Of a stretch of DNA of 64,000 nucleotides, positions 1-13,848 are shown in pieces. The DNA is from Fukatsuia anoeciicola (GTDB lineage Bacteria > Pseudomonadota > Gammaproteobacteria > Enterobacterales > Enterobacteriaceae). Below the pieces are notes generated by a model, which saw nothing but the letters and a program-made list of their open reading frames with translations, ran no database searches and was not told the origin of the DNA. The position numbers and the translations under genes were made by a program. The stretch is from the NCBI RefSeq assembly GCF_964059965.1, contig NZ_OZ060923.1, positions 1 to 64,000 of the forward strand, read 5' to 3'. Position 1 is the stretch's first letter. Every line of letters starts with the position of its first letter.

Positions 1-85
1 TTATCCACAGATAACCACGATCTTAGTAATAAGTATAATAAAAGATCTATAAAAGATCTAAAATAACTAAAAAATAAAATTAAAC
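1..85. other. Edge of replication origin (oriC), DnaA box and AT-rich GATC tract
   Basis: The window opens with a perfect DnaA box, TTATCCACA (1-9). Three GATC sites follow at 19-22, 44-47 and 55-58, the last two inside AGATCT hexamers in an almost pure AT tract. Read in this direction, the E. coli oriC has the same order: box R1, then GATC-containing AT-rich unwinding repeats, then mnmG. Only the mnmG-side edge is in the window, so the rest of the origin, and whether it works, cannot be judged. Confidence 0.6.
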
Positions 86-214
86 TTAATTTAAGATTAC
101 TTAGTTAATTTATTAAATTTACATAGAACTAGTAATACTAGGAATTTATCTAAAATCTCTATAGACTCTTAGAATACAAGACTTACTACTTGCATTAAGC
201 GAGGTATAGGCATT

Positions 215-2104
215 ATGTTTTATTATAATCAATTTGACGTTATTATTATTGGTGGTGGTCATGCAGGTACTGAAGCTGCTATGGCTAGTGCTCGAATAGG
301 ACGTCAAACTCTATTACTAACGCATAATATCGATACTTTAGGACAGATGTCTTGCAATCCAGCAATTGGTGGTATTGGTAAAGGACATCTAGTAAAAGAA
401 ATTGATGCTTTAGGTGGTTTAATGGCAAAAGCAATAGACCAAGCTGGTATTCAATTTAAAATCCTTAACTCTAGCAAAGGACCTGCTGTTAGAGCTACTC
501 GCGCCCAAGCCGATCGAATTCTTTATCGTCAAGCAATACGTATTGCATTAGAAAATCAACCTAATCTAAGGATTTTCCAACAATCAGTTGAAGACCTAGT
601 AATTAAAAATAACCAAATTATTGGTGTTGTAACACAAATTGGAATAAAATTTTATGCTAAAGCAGTTGTATTGACCGTTGGTACTTTTTTAGATGGCAAA
701 GTACATATTGGTTTAAAAAATTATAGTAGTGGTCGTGCTGGCGATCCTGCTTCAATCTCATTATCTCAGAGATTAAAAGAACTTCCTTTACGAATAAACC
801 GTTTAAAAACAGGAACTCCACCAAGAATTGATGCAAAAACTATCGATTTTAATCAATTAAATTTTCAATTAGGTGATATGCCAATACCAGTATTTTCTTT
901 CCTTGGTCATCCAACACAACACCCTAAACAGATCGCGTGCTATATTGCTTATACTAATGAAAAAATGCATGAAATTATTCGTAATAACCTTAATCGTAGC
1001 CCAATATATTCAGGTATAATTGAAGGAATTGGTCCACGTTATTGCCCATCAATAGAAGATAAAATCATACGTTTTGCTGATCGCAATGCTCATCAAATAT
1101 TTTTAGAACCTGAAGGATTAACTAGTAATGAAATCTATCCAAATGGTATCTCAACAAGCTTACCTTTTGATGTACAAATACAGTTTGTCCGCTCAATTAA
1201 AGGAATGAAAAACGCACATATTATACGGCCTGGATACGCTATTGAATACGATTATTTCGATCCTCGTGATTTAAAAACTACATTAGAAAGTAAATATATC
1301 CATGGACTCTTTTTTGCAGGTCAAATTAATGGAACTACAGGTTATGAAGAAGCAGCAGCTCAAGGATTACTTGCTGGACTTAATGCTGGACGTTTAGCTA
1401 ATGGAGATGAAGGTTGGTCACCAAGAAGAGACCAATCTTATCTTGGTGTATTAGTAGATGATTTAAGTGTATTAGGCACTAAAGAACCTTATCGTATGTT
1501 TACTTCTAGAGCTGAATATCGTTTAATATTACGTGAAGATAATGCTGATTTACGTTTAACTGAAATTGGTCGTAAGTTAGGTTTAGTTGATGATTTTCGT
1601 TGGGCGCATTATAATAAAAAAACTGAACAAATAGAAAAAGAAAGACAACGTTTACGTAATACCTGGGTACATCCGCATTCAGAAAATGCTAATCAACTAA
1701 ATAAGCTACTACAATCACCTTTATTACGAGAAACTAATGGCGAAGAGTTACTACGTAGACCAGAAGTTAATTACCAAATGCTTACTACATTAGATTTATT
1801 TATTCCAGCATTAACTAATTCTCAAGTAACTGAACAGGTTGAAATTCAAGCTAAATATCAAGGATATATTTTACGTCAAAAAAAAGAAATAAAAAAACAA
1901 CAATATAATGAAAATATTTTATTACCTATAGATCTTAATTATCAGAATATTTCTGGTTTATCTAATGAAGTTATTGCTAAACTTAACGATCACAAACCAA
2001 ATTCTATTGGTCAAGCATCTCGTATTTCAGGTGTAACTCCAGCAGCAATATCCATTTTATTAATTTGGTTAAAAAAACAAAACCTATTACACCGTAGTGC
2101 TTAA
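215..2104 (+). CDS. mnmG: tRNA uridine-5-carboxymethylaminomethyl modification enzyme MnmG (GidA)
   Basis: MnmG is the FAD subunit that, with MnmE, builds the (carboxymethylaminomethyl) group on U34 of tRNAs reading split codon boxes. The product is 629 aa, the same length as E. coli MnmG. The FAD-binding motif GGGHAG lies at residues 13-18, the conserved CNPAIGG cysteine motif at 47-53, and the C-terminal MnmE/tRNA-binding part is intact ([14 protein letters not shown] region). The ATG is preceded by GAGG at 201-204. The gene sits beside the putative origin, as in E. coli. The partner of the operon, rsmG, is a relic, and the tusBCD thiolation genes near 57 kb are also dead, so only the C5 branch of this wobble modification is visible here. 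Confidence 0.97.
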   Translation: MFYYNQFDVIIIGGGHAGTEAAMASARIGRQTLLLTHNIDTLGQMSCNPAIGGIGKGHLVKEIDALGGLMAKAIDQAGIQFKILNSSKGPAVRATRAQADRILYRQAIRIALENQPNLRIFQQSVEDLVIKNNQIIGVVTQIGIKFYAKAVVLTVGTFLDGKVHIGLKNYSSGRAGDPASISLSQRLKELPLRINRLKTGTPPRIDAKTIDFNQLNFQLGDMPIPVFSFLGHPTQHPKQIACYIAYTNEKMHEIIRNNLNRSPIYSGIIEGIGPRYCPSIEDKIIRFADRNAHQIFLEPEGLTSNEIYPNGISTSLPFDVQIQFVRSIKGMKNAHIIRPGYAIEYDYFDPRDLKTTLESKYIHGLFFAGQINGTTGYEEAAAQGLLAGLNAGRLANGDEGWSPRRDQSYLGVLVDDLSVLGTKEPYRMFTSRAEYRLILREDNADLRLTEIGRKLGLVDDFRWAHYNKKTEQIEKERQRLRNTWVHPHSENANQLNKLLQSPLLRETNGEELLRRPEVNYQMLTTLDLFIPALTNSQVTEQVEIQAKYQGYILRQKKEIKKQQYNENILLPIDLNYQNISGLSNEVIAKLNDHKPNSIGQASRISGVTPAAISILLIWLKKQNLLHRSA

Positions 2105-2119
2105 TTTAAGCATTTGTGA

Positions 2120-2665
2120 TATAAATTTAAATTTAAAAAATATTTTAATACTAAAAATTATAATTTTTATTTAATAAAATAGATGATCATCTAACAAATA
2201 AAATAAATAACTAGTTAACATATTAGTTATAAACAAATAGAATAAATATGGATAGTATAATCATTAAACCTTACCTAGAAGCAAAAAATTTGTTGATATT
2301 AGTAGTAGCGCAGGTTTACCTAGCATTTTACCATAGTTATTATTTATCCTAATATTTATTTTATTTTACTTGATAACTTAGAAAAAAGAGTTCATTTTAT
2401 ACGATAAATACAGCGTAAATTAAAAATGTCTAATGTTATACTAATACAAAACCATGTTAAAAACTTTGTTATAAATCTATTATTTGATAATGTGATAGTT
2501 ATATATTTGTTTTATTACAAAATATGTTATTAATGTATCGCTATTTAGTAAACAAACAATATAAAGAATATTTTATGTACTAAAAAACTAAAATTAAATA
2601 ATAAATTAGCAAATTTACCTATTAGAAATAACTATAAAATTAATAGCAAAATTATAAATATTAAA
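2120..2665 (+). pseudogene. rsmG: Decayed rsmG (16S rRNA m7G527 methyltransferase)
   Basis: Hand translation of this 800-bp spacer recovers RsmG (GidB) in pieces spread over the three + frames with many stops. DSIIIKPYLE at 2251 matches the family's DSIVVAPYL. One frame over, D-I-S-S-S-A-GLP matches DVGTGPGLP, the SAM-binding loop. Further on, LFDNVI matches PFDGVI, and a trace of the C-terminal H-L-V-V-I-K segment is visible near 2620. The order and spacing match RsmG and the place (directly after mnmG) is the E. coli place. The N-terminal part is shortened. Limits are approximate. The remaining 2666-2903 is AT-rich; no atpI could be recognised in it. Confidence 0.8.
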
Positions 2666-2849
2666 TTTGCCTAAAGAATCTTATTTAGTTATCTTAAAAA
2701 TAATATTATTACTATGTATAATTTATTTATCTTTAGTTAATTAATTTACTTATATTTAAAATTTAAGTTAAGTTAAACTACAAGTATAAATAATATAAAA
2801 ATTTCATATTCTAGCGTATAAGAAAAATAAGTAACTTATAACGTAATAG

Positions 2850-3728
<879 letters not shown>

Positions 3729-3751
3729 TTTTTTATATTACTATATTTTAA

Positions 3752-4009
<258 letters not shown>

Positions 4010-4074
4010 AATAGCATAGTTATTACTGTTATAAATTTATGCTTATCTATTAACTTTTAAAGAGACATTGTGCT

Positions 4075-4545
4075 GTGAATCTTAATGCAACAATCTTTGG
4101 TCAGGCTATCGCATTTTTTCTATTCGTTATTTTCTGTATGAAATATGTATGGCCACCGATTATAACTGCCATTGAGAAACGTCAAAAAGAAATTTCTGAC
4201 GGTCTTGCTTTTGCAGAGCGTGCTAAAAAAGATCTAGATTTAGCGCAAATCAATGCGACTAATGAATTAAATAAAGCCAAAATGCAAGTTCAAACAATTA
4301 TTGAGCAAGCAAATAAATGCAAAGACCAGATTCTTGAAAAAGCAAAAACTGAGGCTAAACAGGAGCGTAATAAAATTTTAATGCAAGCACAGACTGATAT
4401 AGAAGCTGCACGTAAACGTGCTTATGAAGAATTACGTAAGCAAATTGCAGTGTTAGCAATAGCTGGTGCTGAGAAAATTATTGAACGTTCTATAGATGTA
4501 ACTATTAGTAATGATATAATTAATAAAATGATTACTAAACTGTAA
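4075..4545 (+). CDS. atpF: ATP synthase F0 subunit b
   Basis: Subunit b is the peripheral stalk that holds F1 to F0. The product is 156 aa, the same as E. coli, with one N-terminal membrane helix (about residues 5-27) followed by a long charged helix typical of the dimeric stalk. It starts with GTG, as E. coli atpF does, with AAAGAG about 10 bases upstream; the first residues MNLNATI fit the family start. It lies 65 bases after atpE and 11 bases before atpH. Confidence 0.96.
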   Translation: MNLNATIFGQAIAFFLFVIFCMKYVWPPIITAIEKRQKEISDGLAFAERAKKDLDLAQINATNELNKAKMQVQTIIEQANKCKDQILEKAKTEAKQERNKILMQAQTDIEAARKRAYEELRKQIAVLAIAGAEKIIERSIDVTISNDIINKMITKL

Positions 4546-4556
4546 GTGAGTGGTTA

Positions 4557-5096
4557 ATGTTTGATTTTATTACTGTAGCTCGTACTTATGCTAAAGCTGC
4601 TTTTGATTTTTCTATTAAACATCAAGCAGTTAAATCTTGGCAGAATATGTTAGTTTTTGCTGTTAAAGTAGCGCGTAATGAATATATTGCCGAATTATTT
4701 TCTCGTTCTTTAGCACCAGAAATAATATCAGAAATATTTATTACTATTTGTGATAATGAGCTTGATGAATTTGCCCGAAATTTTATTCGGATTATGGCGG
4801 AAAATGGTCGTTTACAAATTCTACCTGAAATACTTGAACAATTTATTCAGCTACGAGCTTTACTAGAGTCAACTATTGAAATTGAAGTTTTCTCAGCGAG
4901 AGTGCTAAATGATACGCAGCGAAAAAAAATATCTACTGCAATAAAAAAGAAACTAAAATTACTACATAAAATTAAGCTAAACTGTAAGATTGATAAATCT
5001 ATTATTGCTGGTGTAATTATTCGTACTAACGATATAGTTATAGATGGTAGTGTACGTAGTCACATTAGACGTCTATCAGGTATCTTGCAGTCTTAA
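4557..5096 (+). CDS. atpH: ATP synthase F1 subunit delta
   Basis: Delta caps the top of F1 and joins it to the b stalk. The product is 179 aa (177 in E. coli). The N-terminal bundle begins [15 protein letters not shown], and the conserved C-terminal part reads [17 protein letters not shown]. It is clearly more diverged than the alpha, beta and c subunits, as is normal for delta. It is packed between atpF and atpA with gaps of 11 and 15 bases, so it is surely translated as part of the operon. Confidence 0.95.
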   Translation: MFDFITVARTYAKAAFDFSIKHQAVKSWQNMLVFAVKVARNEYIAELFSRSLAPEIISEIFITICDNELDEFARNFIRIMAENGRLQILPEILEQFIQLRALLESTIEIEVFSARVLNDTQRKKISTAIKKKLKLLHKIKLNCKIDKSIIAGVIIRTNDIVIDGSVRSHIRRLSGILQS

Positions 5097-5111
5097 GGAA
5101 ACCGGAAGTAT

Positions 5112-6656
5112 ATGCAACAACTTAATTCTAATGAAATTAGTGAACTAATTAAAAAGCGTATTACTCAATTTAAGATAATCAGCGAAACTTATAATGAAGG
5201 CACTATTATTTCTGTTAGCGATGGCATTATCCGTATACATGGTTTAAAAGATGTGATGCAGGGAGAGATGGTTGCGCTACCAGATAACCTTTATGCAATA
5301 GCCTTAAATCTAGAACGTGGTTCTGTGGGTGCTGTAGTAATGGGACCATACACCAATCTTGTTGAAGGCATGAAAGTTAAATGTACTGGTCGTATTTTAG
5401 AAGTGCCTGTTGGTCATAACTTGCTAGGTCGTATTGTTAATGCGTTAGGTAAACCTATTGATGGTAAAGGTCCAATAGAAAATGATGGTTTTTCTGCTAT
5501 TGAAGCTGTTGCATCTGGGGTAATTGAACGTCAATCTGTTGATGAACCAGTTCAGACAGGTTATAAATCTATTGATGCAATGATTCCTATTGGTCGAGGT
5601 CAGCGTGAATTAATTATTGGTGATCGTCAAACAGGTAAAACAGCATTAGCAATTGATACGATTATTAATCAACGTGATTCTAATATTAAATGTATTTATG
5701 TTGCTATTGGTCAAAAAGCCTCAACAGTAGCAAATGTAGTTCGTAAATTAGAAGAACATAATGCTTTAATAAATACTATAGTAGTAGTAGCAACAGCTTC
5801 TGAATCTGCTGCGCTACAATATTTAGCACCTTACTCTGGTTGCACTATGGGAGAATATTTTCGTAATCGTGGTGAAGATGCATTGATTATTTATGATGAT
5901 TTATCTAAACAAGCTGTTGCATATCGTCAAATTTCTCTATTGCTTCGTCGTCCACCTGGTCGTGAAGCTTATCCAGGTGATATATTTTATCTTCATTCAC
6001 GTTTATTAGAACGTGCTGCTCGTGTTAATGCTGCTTATGTCAATACTTTTACTAAAGGCATGATAAAAAATAAAACTGGTTCTCTTACAGCTCTACCAAT
6101 CATAGAAACGCAAGCTGGTGACGTTTCTGCATTTGTACCAACAAACGTTATTTCAATTACTGATGGTCAAATTTTTCTTGAATCAGATTTATTTAATGCA
6201 GGTATTCGCCCAGCAGTTAATCCTGGTATTTCAGTATCTCGTGTTGGTGGTGCTGCACAAACTAAAATTATTAAAAAATTATCTAGTGGTATCCGTACTG
6301 CTTTAGCACAATATCGCGAACTTGCTGCTTTTTCCCAATTTGCTTCTGATTTAGATGATACAACACGAAAACAACTTAATCATGGCCAAAAAGTGACTGA
6401 ATTATTAAAACAAAAACAATATGCGCCTATGTCTATAGCTCAACAATCTTTAGTACTTTTTGCAGTAGAGCAGGGTTATTTAACAGATATTGAACTAACA
6501 AAAATTAGTAGCTTTGAAGTTATGTTATTAAATTTTGCTGATCGTGAATACTTTAAGTTTTTACAATACGTTAACAAAACTGGTACATATGACGATAAAA
6601 TTAAGAGTAAATTAAAAGATATTTTAGAAAAGTTTAAGGAAACTAAATCCTGGTAA
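5112..6656 (+). CDS. atpA: ATP synthase F1 subunit alpha
   Basis: Alpha is the non-catalytic nucleotide-binding subunit of the F1 hexamer. The product is 514 aa (513 in E. coli). The P-loop GDRQTGKT is at about residue 170. The arginine finger that completes the catalytic sites is in [10 protein letters not shown] at about residue 376. No insertions or breaks are seen. A Shine-Dalgarno AAGGAAACCGGAAG precedes the ATG. It sits in the atp operon, 15 bases after atpH and 12 before atpG. Confidence 0.98.
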   Translation: MQQLNSNEISELIKKRITQFKIISETYNEGTIISVSDGIIRIHGLKDVMQGEMVALPDNLYAIALNLERGSVGAVVMGPYTNLVEGMKVKCTGRILEVPVGHNLLGRIVNALGKPIDGKGPIENDGFSAIEAVASGVIERQSVDEPVQTGYKSIDAMIPIGRGQRELIIGDRQTGKTALAIDTIINQRDSNIKCIYVAIGQKASTVANVVRKLEEHNALINTIVVVATASESAALQYLAPYSGCTMGEYFRNRGEDALIIYDDLSKQAVAYRQISLLLRRPPGREAYPGDIFYLHSRLLERAARVNAAYVNTFTKGMIKNKTGSLTALPIIETQAGDVSAFVPTNVISITDGQIFLESDLFNAGIRPAVNPGISVSRVGGAAQTKIIKKLSSGIRTALAQYRELAAFSQFASDLDDTTRKQLNHGQKVTELLKQKQYAPMSIAQQSLVLFAVEQGYLTDIELTKISSFEVMLLNFADREYFKFLQYVNKTGTYDDKIKSKLKDILEKFKETKSW

Positions 6657-6668
6657 CAAGGAGAAATA

Positions 6669-7547
6669 ATGGCTGGAGCAAAAGAGGTTCAATCTAAGAT
6701 TACTAATATACAAAATACGCAAAAAATTACTAAAGCTATGGAAATGGTTGCTGCTTCTAAAATGCGTAAATCACAAAAATATATGATAGCTAGTCGTCCT
6801 TATGCAGAAGCAATACGTAATGTAATTGAGCATCTTACATTAGGCAATCTAGAATACAAGCATCCATATTTAGAAGAACGTAAAATTAAACATGTAGGGT
6901 ATTTAGTAGTTTCTACTGATCGTGGTTTATGTGGTAGCTTAAATATTAATCTGTTTAAGAAATTATTAGCTGAAATGCAAAATTGGTTGGAAAAAGGTAT
7001 TAAATGTAATTTAGCTTTAATTGGATTGAAAGCAGTTTCTTTTTTTAGGTCCTTTATTAATAATGGTATACCAGGTAATATTATTGCTGAAGTAACTGGA
7101 ATTAGAGATAATCCATTACTATCAGAACTTATTGGTTTAGTAAAAGTTATGCTGCAAGCCTATGATAAAGGTCATCTAGATAAGTTATATATTGTCAACA
7201 ATAAATTTATAAATACCCTATCTCAGGAACCACAAATTATACAGTTATTACCCCTTGTCCCTATAAAAAAAAATAAATTAGAAAAAAAATCTTGGGATTA
7301 TCTGTATGAACCAGATTCTAAAATCTTACTAGATAAACTTTTACGTCGCTATTTAGAATCACAGGTTTATCAAGGAGTAGTTGAGAATTTAGCTAGTGAA
7401 CAAGCATCACGTATGGTTGCAATGAAAGCCGCTACTGATAATAGTAGTAATTTTATTAAAGAGTTACAATTGATTTACAATAAAGCGCGTCAGGCTAACA
7501 TTACTCAAGAACTTATTGAAATTGTTGGAGGAGCCTCCGCGGTTTAA
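6669..7547 (+). CDS. atpG: ATP synthase F1 subunit gamma
   Basis: Gamma is the rotating central shaft. The product is 292 aa (287 in E. coli). Both long terminal helices of the shaft are conserved: the N-terminal one with [14 protein letters not shown], and the C-terminal one with [13 protein letters not shown] and the final EIVGGASAV. The middle Rossmann-like part is less conserved and lysine-rich, in keeping with AT bias. AAGGAG lies 7 bases before the ATG. It is part of the atp operon. Confidence 0.97.
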   Translation: MAGAKEVQSKITNIQNTQKITKAMEMVAASKMRKSQKYMIASRPYAEAIRNVIEHLTLGNLEYKHPYLEERKIKHVGYLVVSTDRGLCGSLNINLFKKLLAEMQNWLEKGIKCNLALIGLKAVSFFRSFINNGIPGNIIAEVTGIRDNPLLSELIGLVKVMLQAYDKGHLDKLYIVNNKFINTLSQEPQIIQLLPLVPIKKNKLEKKSWDYLYEPDSKILLDKLLRRYLESQVYQGVVENLASEQASRMVAMKAATDNSSNFIKELQLIYNKARQANITQELIEIVGGASAV

Positions 7548-7552
7548 AGTAA

Positions 7553-8965
<1,413 letters not shown>

Positions 8966-8986
8966 TACTACTGATAGGAAGGTGAC

Positions 8987-9421
8987 ATGACTACAATAAA
9001 TTACCATCTAGATGTGGTTAGTGCAGAAAATAGAATATTTTCTGGCTTAGTACAAAAAATTCAAGTGACAGGTAGTGAAGGAGAATTAGGTATTTATCCA
9101 GGTCACGCTCCACTATTAACTTTTATTAAACCTGGTATGGTACGTTTTATTAAACAGTTTGGTGAAGAAAAATTTATTTATCTTTCTGGTGGTTTTCTTG
9201 AGGTGCATCCAAATATTGTAACCTTATTAGCTGACACTGCTATTCGTGGAGAAGATCTTGACGAAGTAAAGGCGCTTGAAGCTAAACGTAAAGCAGAAAT
9301 TTATATTAATGATACCCGTCATAATATTAATTATGCCCAATTATCTGCTGAACTAGCAAAAGAAATTGCAAAATTACGTATAATTAAATTAATTAAAAAA
9401 CAATATAGTTATATTGACTAA
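8987..9421 (+). CDS. atpC: ATP synthase F1 subunit epsilon
   Basis: Epsilon joins gamma to the c-ring and can inhibit ATPase activity. The product is 144 aa (139 in E. coli). The N-terminal beta-sandwich is well conserved ([19 protein letters not shown], residues about 28-46). A helical C-terminal hairpin ends in an isoleucine/lysine-rich tail a few residues longer than usual. An AGGAAGGTG Shine-Dalgarno stands just before the ATG. It is the last gene of the operon; a hairpin starts inside its stop region. Confidence 0.95.
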   Translation: MTTINYHLDVVSAENRIFSGLVQKIQVTGSEGELGIYPGHAPLLTFIKPGMVRFIKQFGEEKFIYLSGGFLEVHPNIVTLLADTAIRGEDLDEVKALEAKRKAEIYINDTRHNINYAQLSAELAKEIAKLRIIKLIKKQYSYID

Positions 9422-9449
9422 AAGTAATAGATCTTTAGTTTACTTTTAG
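9418..9449 (+). terminator. Possible terminator of the atp operon
   Basis: A perfect 10-bp inverted repeat, CTAAAAGTAA (9418-9427) and TTACTTTTAG (9440-9449), overlaps the atpC stop codon, with a 12-base loop. The stem is AT-rich and no clean T-run follows, so it may instead stabilise the 3' end, or give only partial termination before glmU. Confidence 0.4.
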
Positions 9450-9534
9450 TAGTACATATAATTTTATTAAAGTCTATTTTAAATATATTTTTTATTTTAT
9501 ATTTAATGATTTAAATAGAGTAATTAGATTATTT

Positions 9535-10908
9535 ATGACAAACAGTTTCAGTGTCGTTATTCTTGCTGCTGGCAAGGGAATACGGATGCATTCATCGCTT
9601 CCTAAAGTATTGCATCCGCTAGCAGGAAAACCTATGATACGACATATCATTGACTCTATTTTAAAATTAGGATCAAGAAATATTCATATAGTTTATGGAC
9701 ATGAAGGTAAATTACTTAAAGAAACATTAATTGATCTAAAATTAAATTGGGTATTACAACAACAACAGCTTGGTACTGGACATGCTGTACAGCAAGCCTC
9801 ACCTTATTTTTCTGCTGATGAAGATATTTTAGTATTATATGGTGATGTACCCTTAATCACAGTTGAAACATTAAAGCGTTTATTAGCAGTTAAGCCTGCA
9901 GGAGGTATTAGCTTACTAACAATTAAACGGAATGATCCTTGTGGTTATGGTCGTATTTTACGTGAAAATGGTAATGTCATTGGCATTATTGAGCATAAAG
10001 ACGCTAATAATAATCAACAAGCAATTAATGAAATTAATACTGGTATTTTAGTTGCTAATGGTACTGATCTTAAACAATTATTGTCTATGCTAAATAATAA
10101 TAATGCTAAAGGTGAATTTTATCTTACTGATATTATTGCGTTTGCTTATGCTAAGGGTAGAAAAATTGTTACTATTCAACCTTCTCATTTTAGTGAAGTT
10201 GAAGGTATTAATAACCATTTACAGCTTGCAAGTCTTGAGAGGATATTTCAAATAGAGCAAGCAAAAAGATTACTTTTATCTGGCGTTACTTTACTAGATA
10301 TGGAGCGTTTTGATTTACGCGGTGATTTAATTTGTGGTCGCGACGTCACTATTGATACTAATGTAATTATTGAAGGCAGTGTTACTTTAGGAGATCGAGT
10401 ATATATAGGTACTGGATGTATTTTAATAAACTCACAGATTAATAATGATTGTCAAATAAAACCCTATACTATAATAGAAAATGCTTTTTTAGAAGTAACT
10501 TGTAGAGTTGGTCCTTTCGCTCACTTACGTCCAGGAAGCAAGTTAGCTGATGGAGTGCAAATTGGTAACTTTGTAGAAATTAAAAATACACATCTAGGTA
10601 AAGATTCAAAAGCAGGTCATTTTTCTTATCTTGGAGATGCTGACATTGGTTCTAAAGTAAATATCGGAGCAGGAAGTATTACATGTAATTATAATGGTAT
10701 TAATAAATATAAAACTAGCATTGGTGATAATGTTTTTGTTGGTTCAGCTAGCCAATTTATAGCACCAATTAAAGTAGCAAATGGTGCAACTATTGGTGCT
10801 GGTACAACCGTAACGAATGATGTTGCTGAAAATGAATTAGTACTTAGCCGTGTTAAACAATGCAATATTCAAGGGTGGCGACGTCCAGTAAAAAAAATTA
10901 TCAAATAG
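9535..10908 (+). CDS. glmU: Bifunctional UDP-GlcNAc pyrophosphorylase / glucosamine-1-phosphate acetyltransferase
   Basis: GlmU makes UDP-N-acetylglucosamine, the precursor of peptidoglycan and LPS, in two steps. The product has 457 aa (456 in E. coli). The N-terminal nucleotidyltransferase carries [10 protein letters not shown] and [12 protein letters not shown]; the E. coli protein has T where this has I before the conserved Arg. The LGTGHA and LYGDVPLI motifs follow. The C-terminal half is the left-handed beta-helix acetyltransferase ([24 protein letters not shown]). It is followed after 12 bases by glmS, so the two form an operon, as in E. coli. Confidence 0.97.
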   Translation: MTNSFSVVILAAGKGIRMHSSLPKVLHPLAGKPMIRHIIDSILKLGSRNIHIVYGHEGKLLKETLIDLKLNWVLQQQQLGTGHAVQQASPYFSADEDILVLYGDVPLITVETLKRLLAVKPAGGISLLTIKRNDPCGYGRILRENGNVIGIIEHKDANNNQQAINEINTGILVANGTDLKQLLSMLNNNNAKGEFYLTDIIAFAYAKGRKIVTIQPSHFSEVEGINNHLQLASLERIFQIEQAKRLLLSGVTLLDMERFDLRGDLICGRDVTIDTNVIIEGSVTLGDRVYIGTGCILINSQINNDCQIKPYTIIENAFLEVTCRVGPFAHLRPGSKLADGVQIGNFVEIKNTHLGKDSKAGHFSYLGDADIGSKVNIGAGSITCNYNGINKYKTSIGDNVFVGSASQFIAPIKVANGATIGAGTTVTNDVAENELVLSRVKQCNIQGWRRPVKKIIK

Positions 10909-10920
10909 GAACATAAACTA

Positions 10921-12747
10921 ATGTGTGGAATTATTGGTGCAGTAGCACTACGTAATATTACTAAAATATTGATTGAAGGCTTACGCCGTCTTGAATATCG
11001 TGGCTATGATTCTGCTGGTTTAAGCGTAGTAGATAATAAAGGTCAGATAAATAGTTTACGCAGAGTAGGTAAAGTACAGGTATTATCTGATGCTGATATG
11101 ATACAAAAATTAGATGGTAGCACTGGAATTGCACATACTCGCTGGGCAACTCATGGTGAGCCTTCAGAAGCTAATACACATCCTCATGTTTCACAACATA
11201 TTTATGTAGTTCATAATGGTATTATTGAAAACCACGAATCATTACGTGAGTTATTAATCGATCGTGGTTATCATTTTACTTCTGAAACTGATACTGAAGT
11301 TATTGCTCATCTAGTAAATTGGCAACAACAACAAGGTGGTTCTCTGCTTAAGGTTGTTAAAACTGCAATTACTCAGCTACGTGGTTCTTATAGCATAGTT
11401 ATAATGGATATCCAGGATCCTAGTCATTTAGTAGCTGCACGTTCAGGTAGTCCATTAATTATTGGTTGTGGTGAGGGGGAAAATTTTGTTGCTTCTGACC
11501 AGTTAGCTCTACTATCTATTGTTCACCGTTTTATTTGCTTAGAAGAAGGGGATTTAGCTGAAATATACGCTAATAATCTGAGTATATTTGATAAGCATAA
11601 CAATATAGTAAAACGTCCAGTAGTAGAATTACAAACAAAATACGATACTAGCAGTAAAGGAACCTATCGTCATTATATGGAAAAAGAAATCTATGAACAA
11701 CCGATAGCAATTAAAAATACATTAGAAGGTCGTTTGAATCGGGGTAAAATTAATTTATCAGAATTAACTGAAAAACAGGAACTATTATCAGTAGTGCAAC
11801 ATATTCAAATTGTTGCTTGTGGCACCTCTTATAATTCAGGAATGGTAGCTCGCTATTGGTTTGAATCTTTAGCAGGTATAGCATGCGATGTTGAAATTGC
11901 CTCTGAGTTTCGTTATCGTAAATCTTGCGTACGTAAAAATAGCTTGCTAATTGCATTATCTCAATCAGGAGAAACAGCAGATACGTTGGCAGCTTTACGC
12001 TTATCTAAAGAACTTGGTTATTTAAGTTCATTAGTAATCTCTAATGTTTTAGTATCTTCATTGGTACGTGAATCTAATATGGTATTACTAACTAAAGCCG
12101 GTACTGAAATTGGTGTTGCTTCTACTAAAGCATTTACGAGTCAATTAACCTTATTATTAATGCTGGTAGCTTATATTGGACGTTTACAAGGTCAAGTAAT
12201 AAGTAAAGAATATGATATTGCACAAGCATTACAAAAGTTACCAGCAAGAATAGAACAGATATTAACATTAGATAAAACTATTGAAACATTAGCAAAAAAT
12301 TTTGTTGATAAAAAGCATGCATTATTTCTTGGACGTGGTGATCAATACCCAATTGCTATGGAAGGTGCTTTAAAATTAAAAGAAATTTCTTATATTCATG
12401 CTGAAGCTTTTGCTGCTGGTGATCTAAAGCATGGTCCATTAGCATTAGTCGATAATGAGATGCCAGTTATTGTTAATGCACCAAATAATAAATTATTAAA
12501 AAAATTGAAATCAAATATTGAAGAAGTACGTGCTAGAGGAGGATGGCTGTATATCTTTGCTGATAAGAATATATATTTTAGTAATAATACTAAAATGAAA
12601 ATTATTCCATTACCATATGTAGAAGAAATTATTGCGCCTATTTTTTATACTATACCACTACAATTACTTGCTTATTATGTCGCTTTAATTAAAGGTACCG
12701 ATATTGATCAGCCACGTAATTTAGCAAAATCAGTGACAGTTGAATAG
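10921..12747 (+). CDS. glmS: Glutamine-fructose-6-phosphate aminotransferase (isomerizing)
   Basis: GlmS converts fructose-6-phosphate and glutamine into glucosamine-6-phosphate, the entry to amino-sugar synthesis. The product has 608 aa (609 in E. coli). The catalytic Cys follows the start Met (MCGIIGA). The glutaminase domain contains [12 protein letters not shown] and [13 protein letters not shown] motifs (here [13 protein letters not shown]). Two SIS sugar-isomerase domains follow, with ACGTSYNSG and SQSGETADT, and the C-terminal end NLAKSVTVE is canonical. Together with pgi at 34-36 kb it links glucose-6-phosphate to the wall precursor pathway. Confidence 0.98.
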   Translation: MCGIIGAVALRNITKILIEGLRRLEYRGYDSAGLSVVDNKGQINSLRRVGKVQVLSDADMIQKLDGSTGIAHTRWATHGEPSEANTHPHVSQHIYVVHNGIIENHESLRELLIDRGYHFTSETDTEVIAHLVNWQQQQGGSLLKVVKTAITQLRGSYSIVIMDIQDPSHLVAARSGSPLIIGCGEGENFVASDQLALLSIVHRFICLEEGDLAEIYANNLSIFDKHNNIVKRPVVELQTKYDTSSKGTYRHYMEKEIYEQPIAIKNTLEGRLNRGKINLSELTEKQELLSVVQHIQIVACGTSYNSGMVARYWFESLAGIACDVEIASEFRYRKSCVRKNSLLIALSQSGETADTLAALRLSKELGYLSSLVISNVLVSSLVRESNMVLLTKAGTEIGVASTKAFTSQLTLLLMLVAYIGRLQGQVISKEYDIAQALQKLPARIEQILTLDKTIETLAKNFVDKKHALFLGRGDQYPIAMEGALKLKEISYIHAEAFAAGDLKHGPLALVDNEMPVIVNAPNNKLLKKLKSNIEEVRARGGWLYIFADKNIYFSNNTKMKIIPLPYVEEIIAPIFYTIPLQLLAYYVALIKGTDIDQPRNLAKSVTVE

Positions 12748-12959
12748 TATCTCAAACTATATTTTTATAAAATTCTTTATTAATTATTATTATTTATTAG
12801 TAAATTATTGATTAGAATTTTTCTTAGGTTATTACTATACTTTAATTTAATTAAATTAAAGGTAAATATTATACTAATTATTAGCTCTATTAGTATAGAG
12901 ATTTTATATTAGCAAATAATAACTACTTATATATAATACTTACTATAAATTTTTAGAAT

Positions 12960-13430
12960 AGTAGTATTATTCTTTATTAAGCTCCATATTTATTTTACTA
13001 AATTAGAATATAATTCTATACGATTTTATTTTATTAAACTATTTAGTTACTATTTTAGTTTTTTGATTAAACATATAATTATTTTTATGTGTTATTTATT
13101 TTAAAAATATAATAAATAGTAATTAAACTTATAATAACAGAAAATATATAGTATTAAGTTTACTTAAAAATTAAAACTAAAAAATTTATTTAACTAAAAT
13201 TTTTTACTAAAATACAATATTTTTGTCTTTTAATTTATATTAATGTTAGTTATTCATGTTTATTTTTATTATATGTTACTTGTATGCTTCTGTAGTTTAA
13301 TTAATTATCATATTATTGATAATTAAAAATTTTTTAGTATAGTTTTTTAAAATGAGTTTTAATAAAAAGATTAATATTTGTAATATAAAAACTTATTTAT
13401 TAAAATTTATAAAAATATCATAACTATAAT
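12960..13430 (+). pseudogene. rnr: Probable relic of rnr (RNase R, C-terminal half)
   Basis: In E. coli rnr lies directly upstream of rlmB on the same strand, and this gap keeps faint traces of it in order. They are a stretch recalling SYAHF..IRR (near 12985-13020), a segment recalling the S1 domain's VSSLDNDYY (SLINYHIID, near 13294-13325), and M-x-x-x-K-K-I-N at 13350-13375 recalling MDERKIDF. Each match is weak and stops are frequent; position and order add most of the weight. The rest of 12748-13848 is AT-rich with no gene seen. A 10-bp AT hairpin followed by T's is at 13301-13332. Confidence 0.4.
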
Positions 13431-13848
13431 ATGAATTATACTTTACAGTTTACCACTTAACCCATTAATAATATTAATTATTACAGAAATAAAAAAGTGT
13501 AAGTTAGTATTTCTTGTTAGTAATTTATTTATTTTTAAAGTAAAATATATTACTTTTAAAAAGTTAAATATAAATACACTTATATAACCTAATTTAAGTT
13601 AATAAATATTAAATAAAAGTATCAAAAAGTAAGTTATTAAAATAATGAGCTTAAAGAGTTATGTATAAGTAAAATATACTATAAATTTATTAATTTTAGT
13701 AGATATACATAAAAACTTATATGATATAATATTACTTTTTAAGTAGAAATTATTAAAAATAATACTTATTATTGTAAGTAAGAATAATTAACTTGGTTAA
13801 TAAAATGTATTTAAATTTATTGAGTTATAATTAAAAGCAGATCTTTAT

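Noticed and set aside
12885..12900. CTCTAT/ATAGAG hairpin as the glmS terminator.
   Set aside because: Only six weak pairs, 138 bases from the stop, and no T-run.
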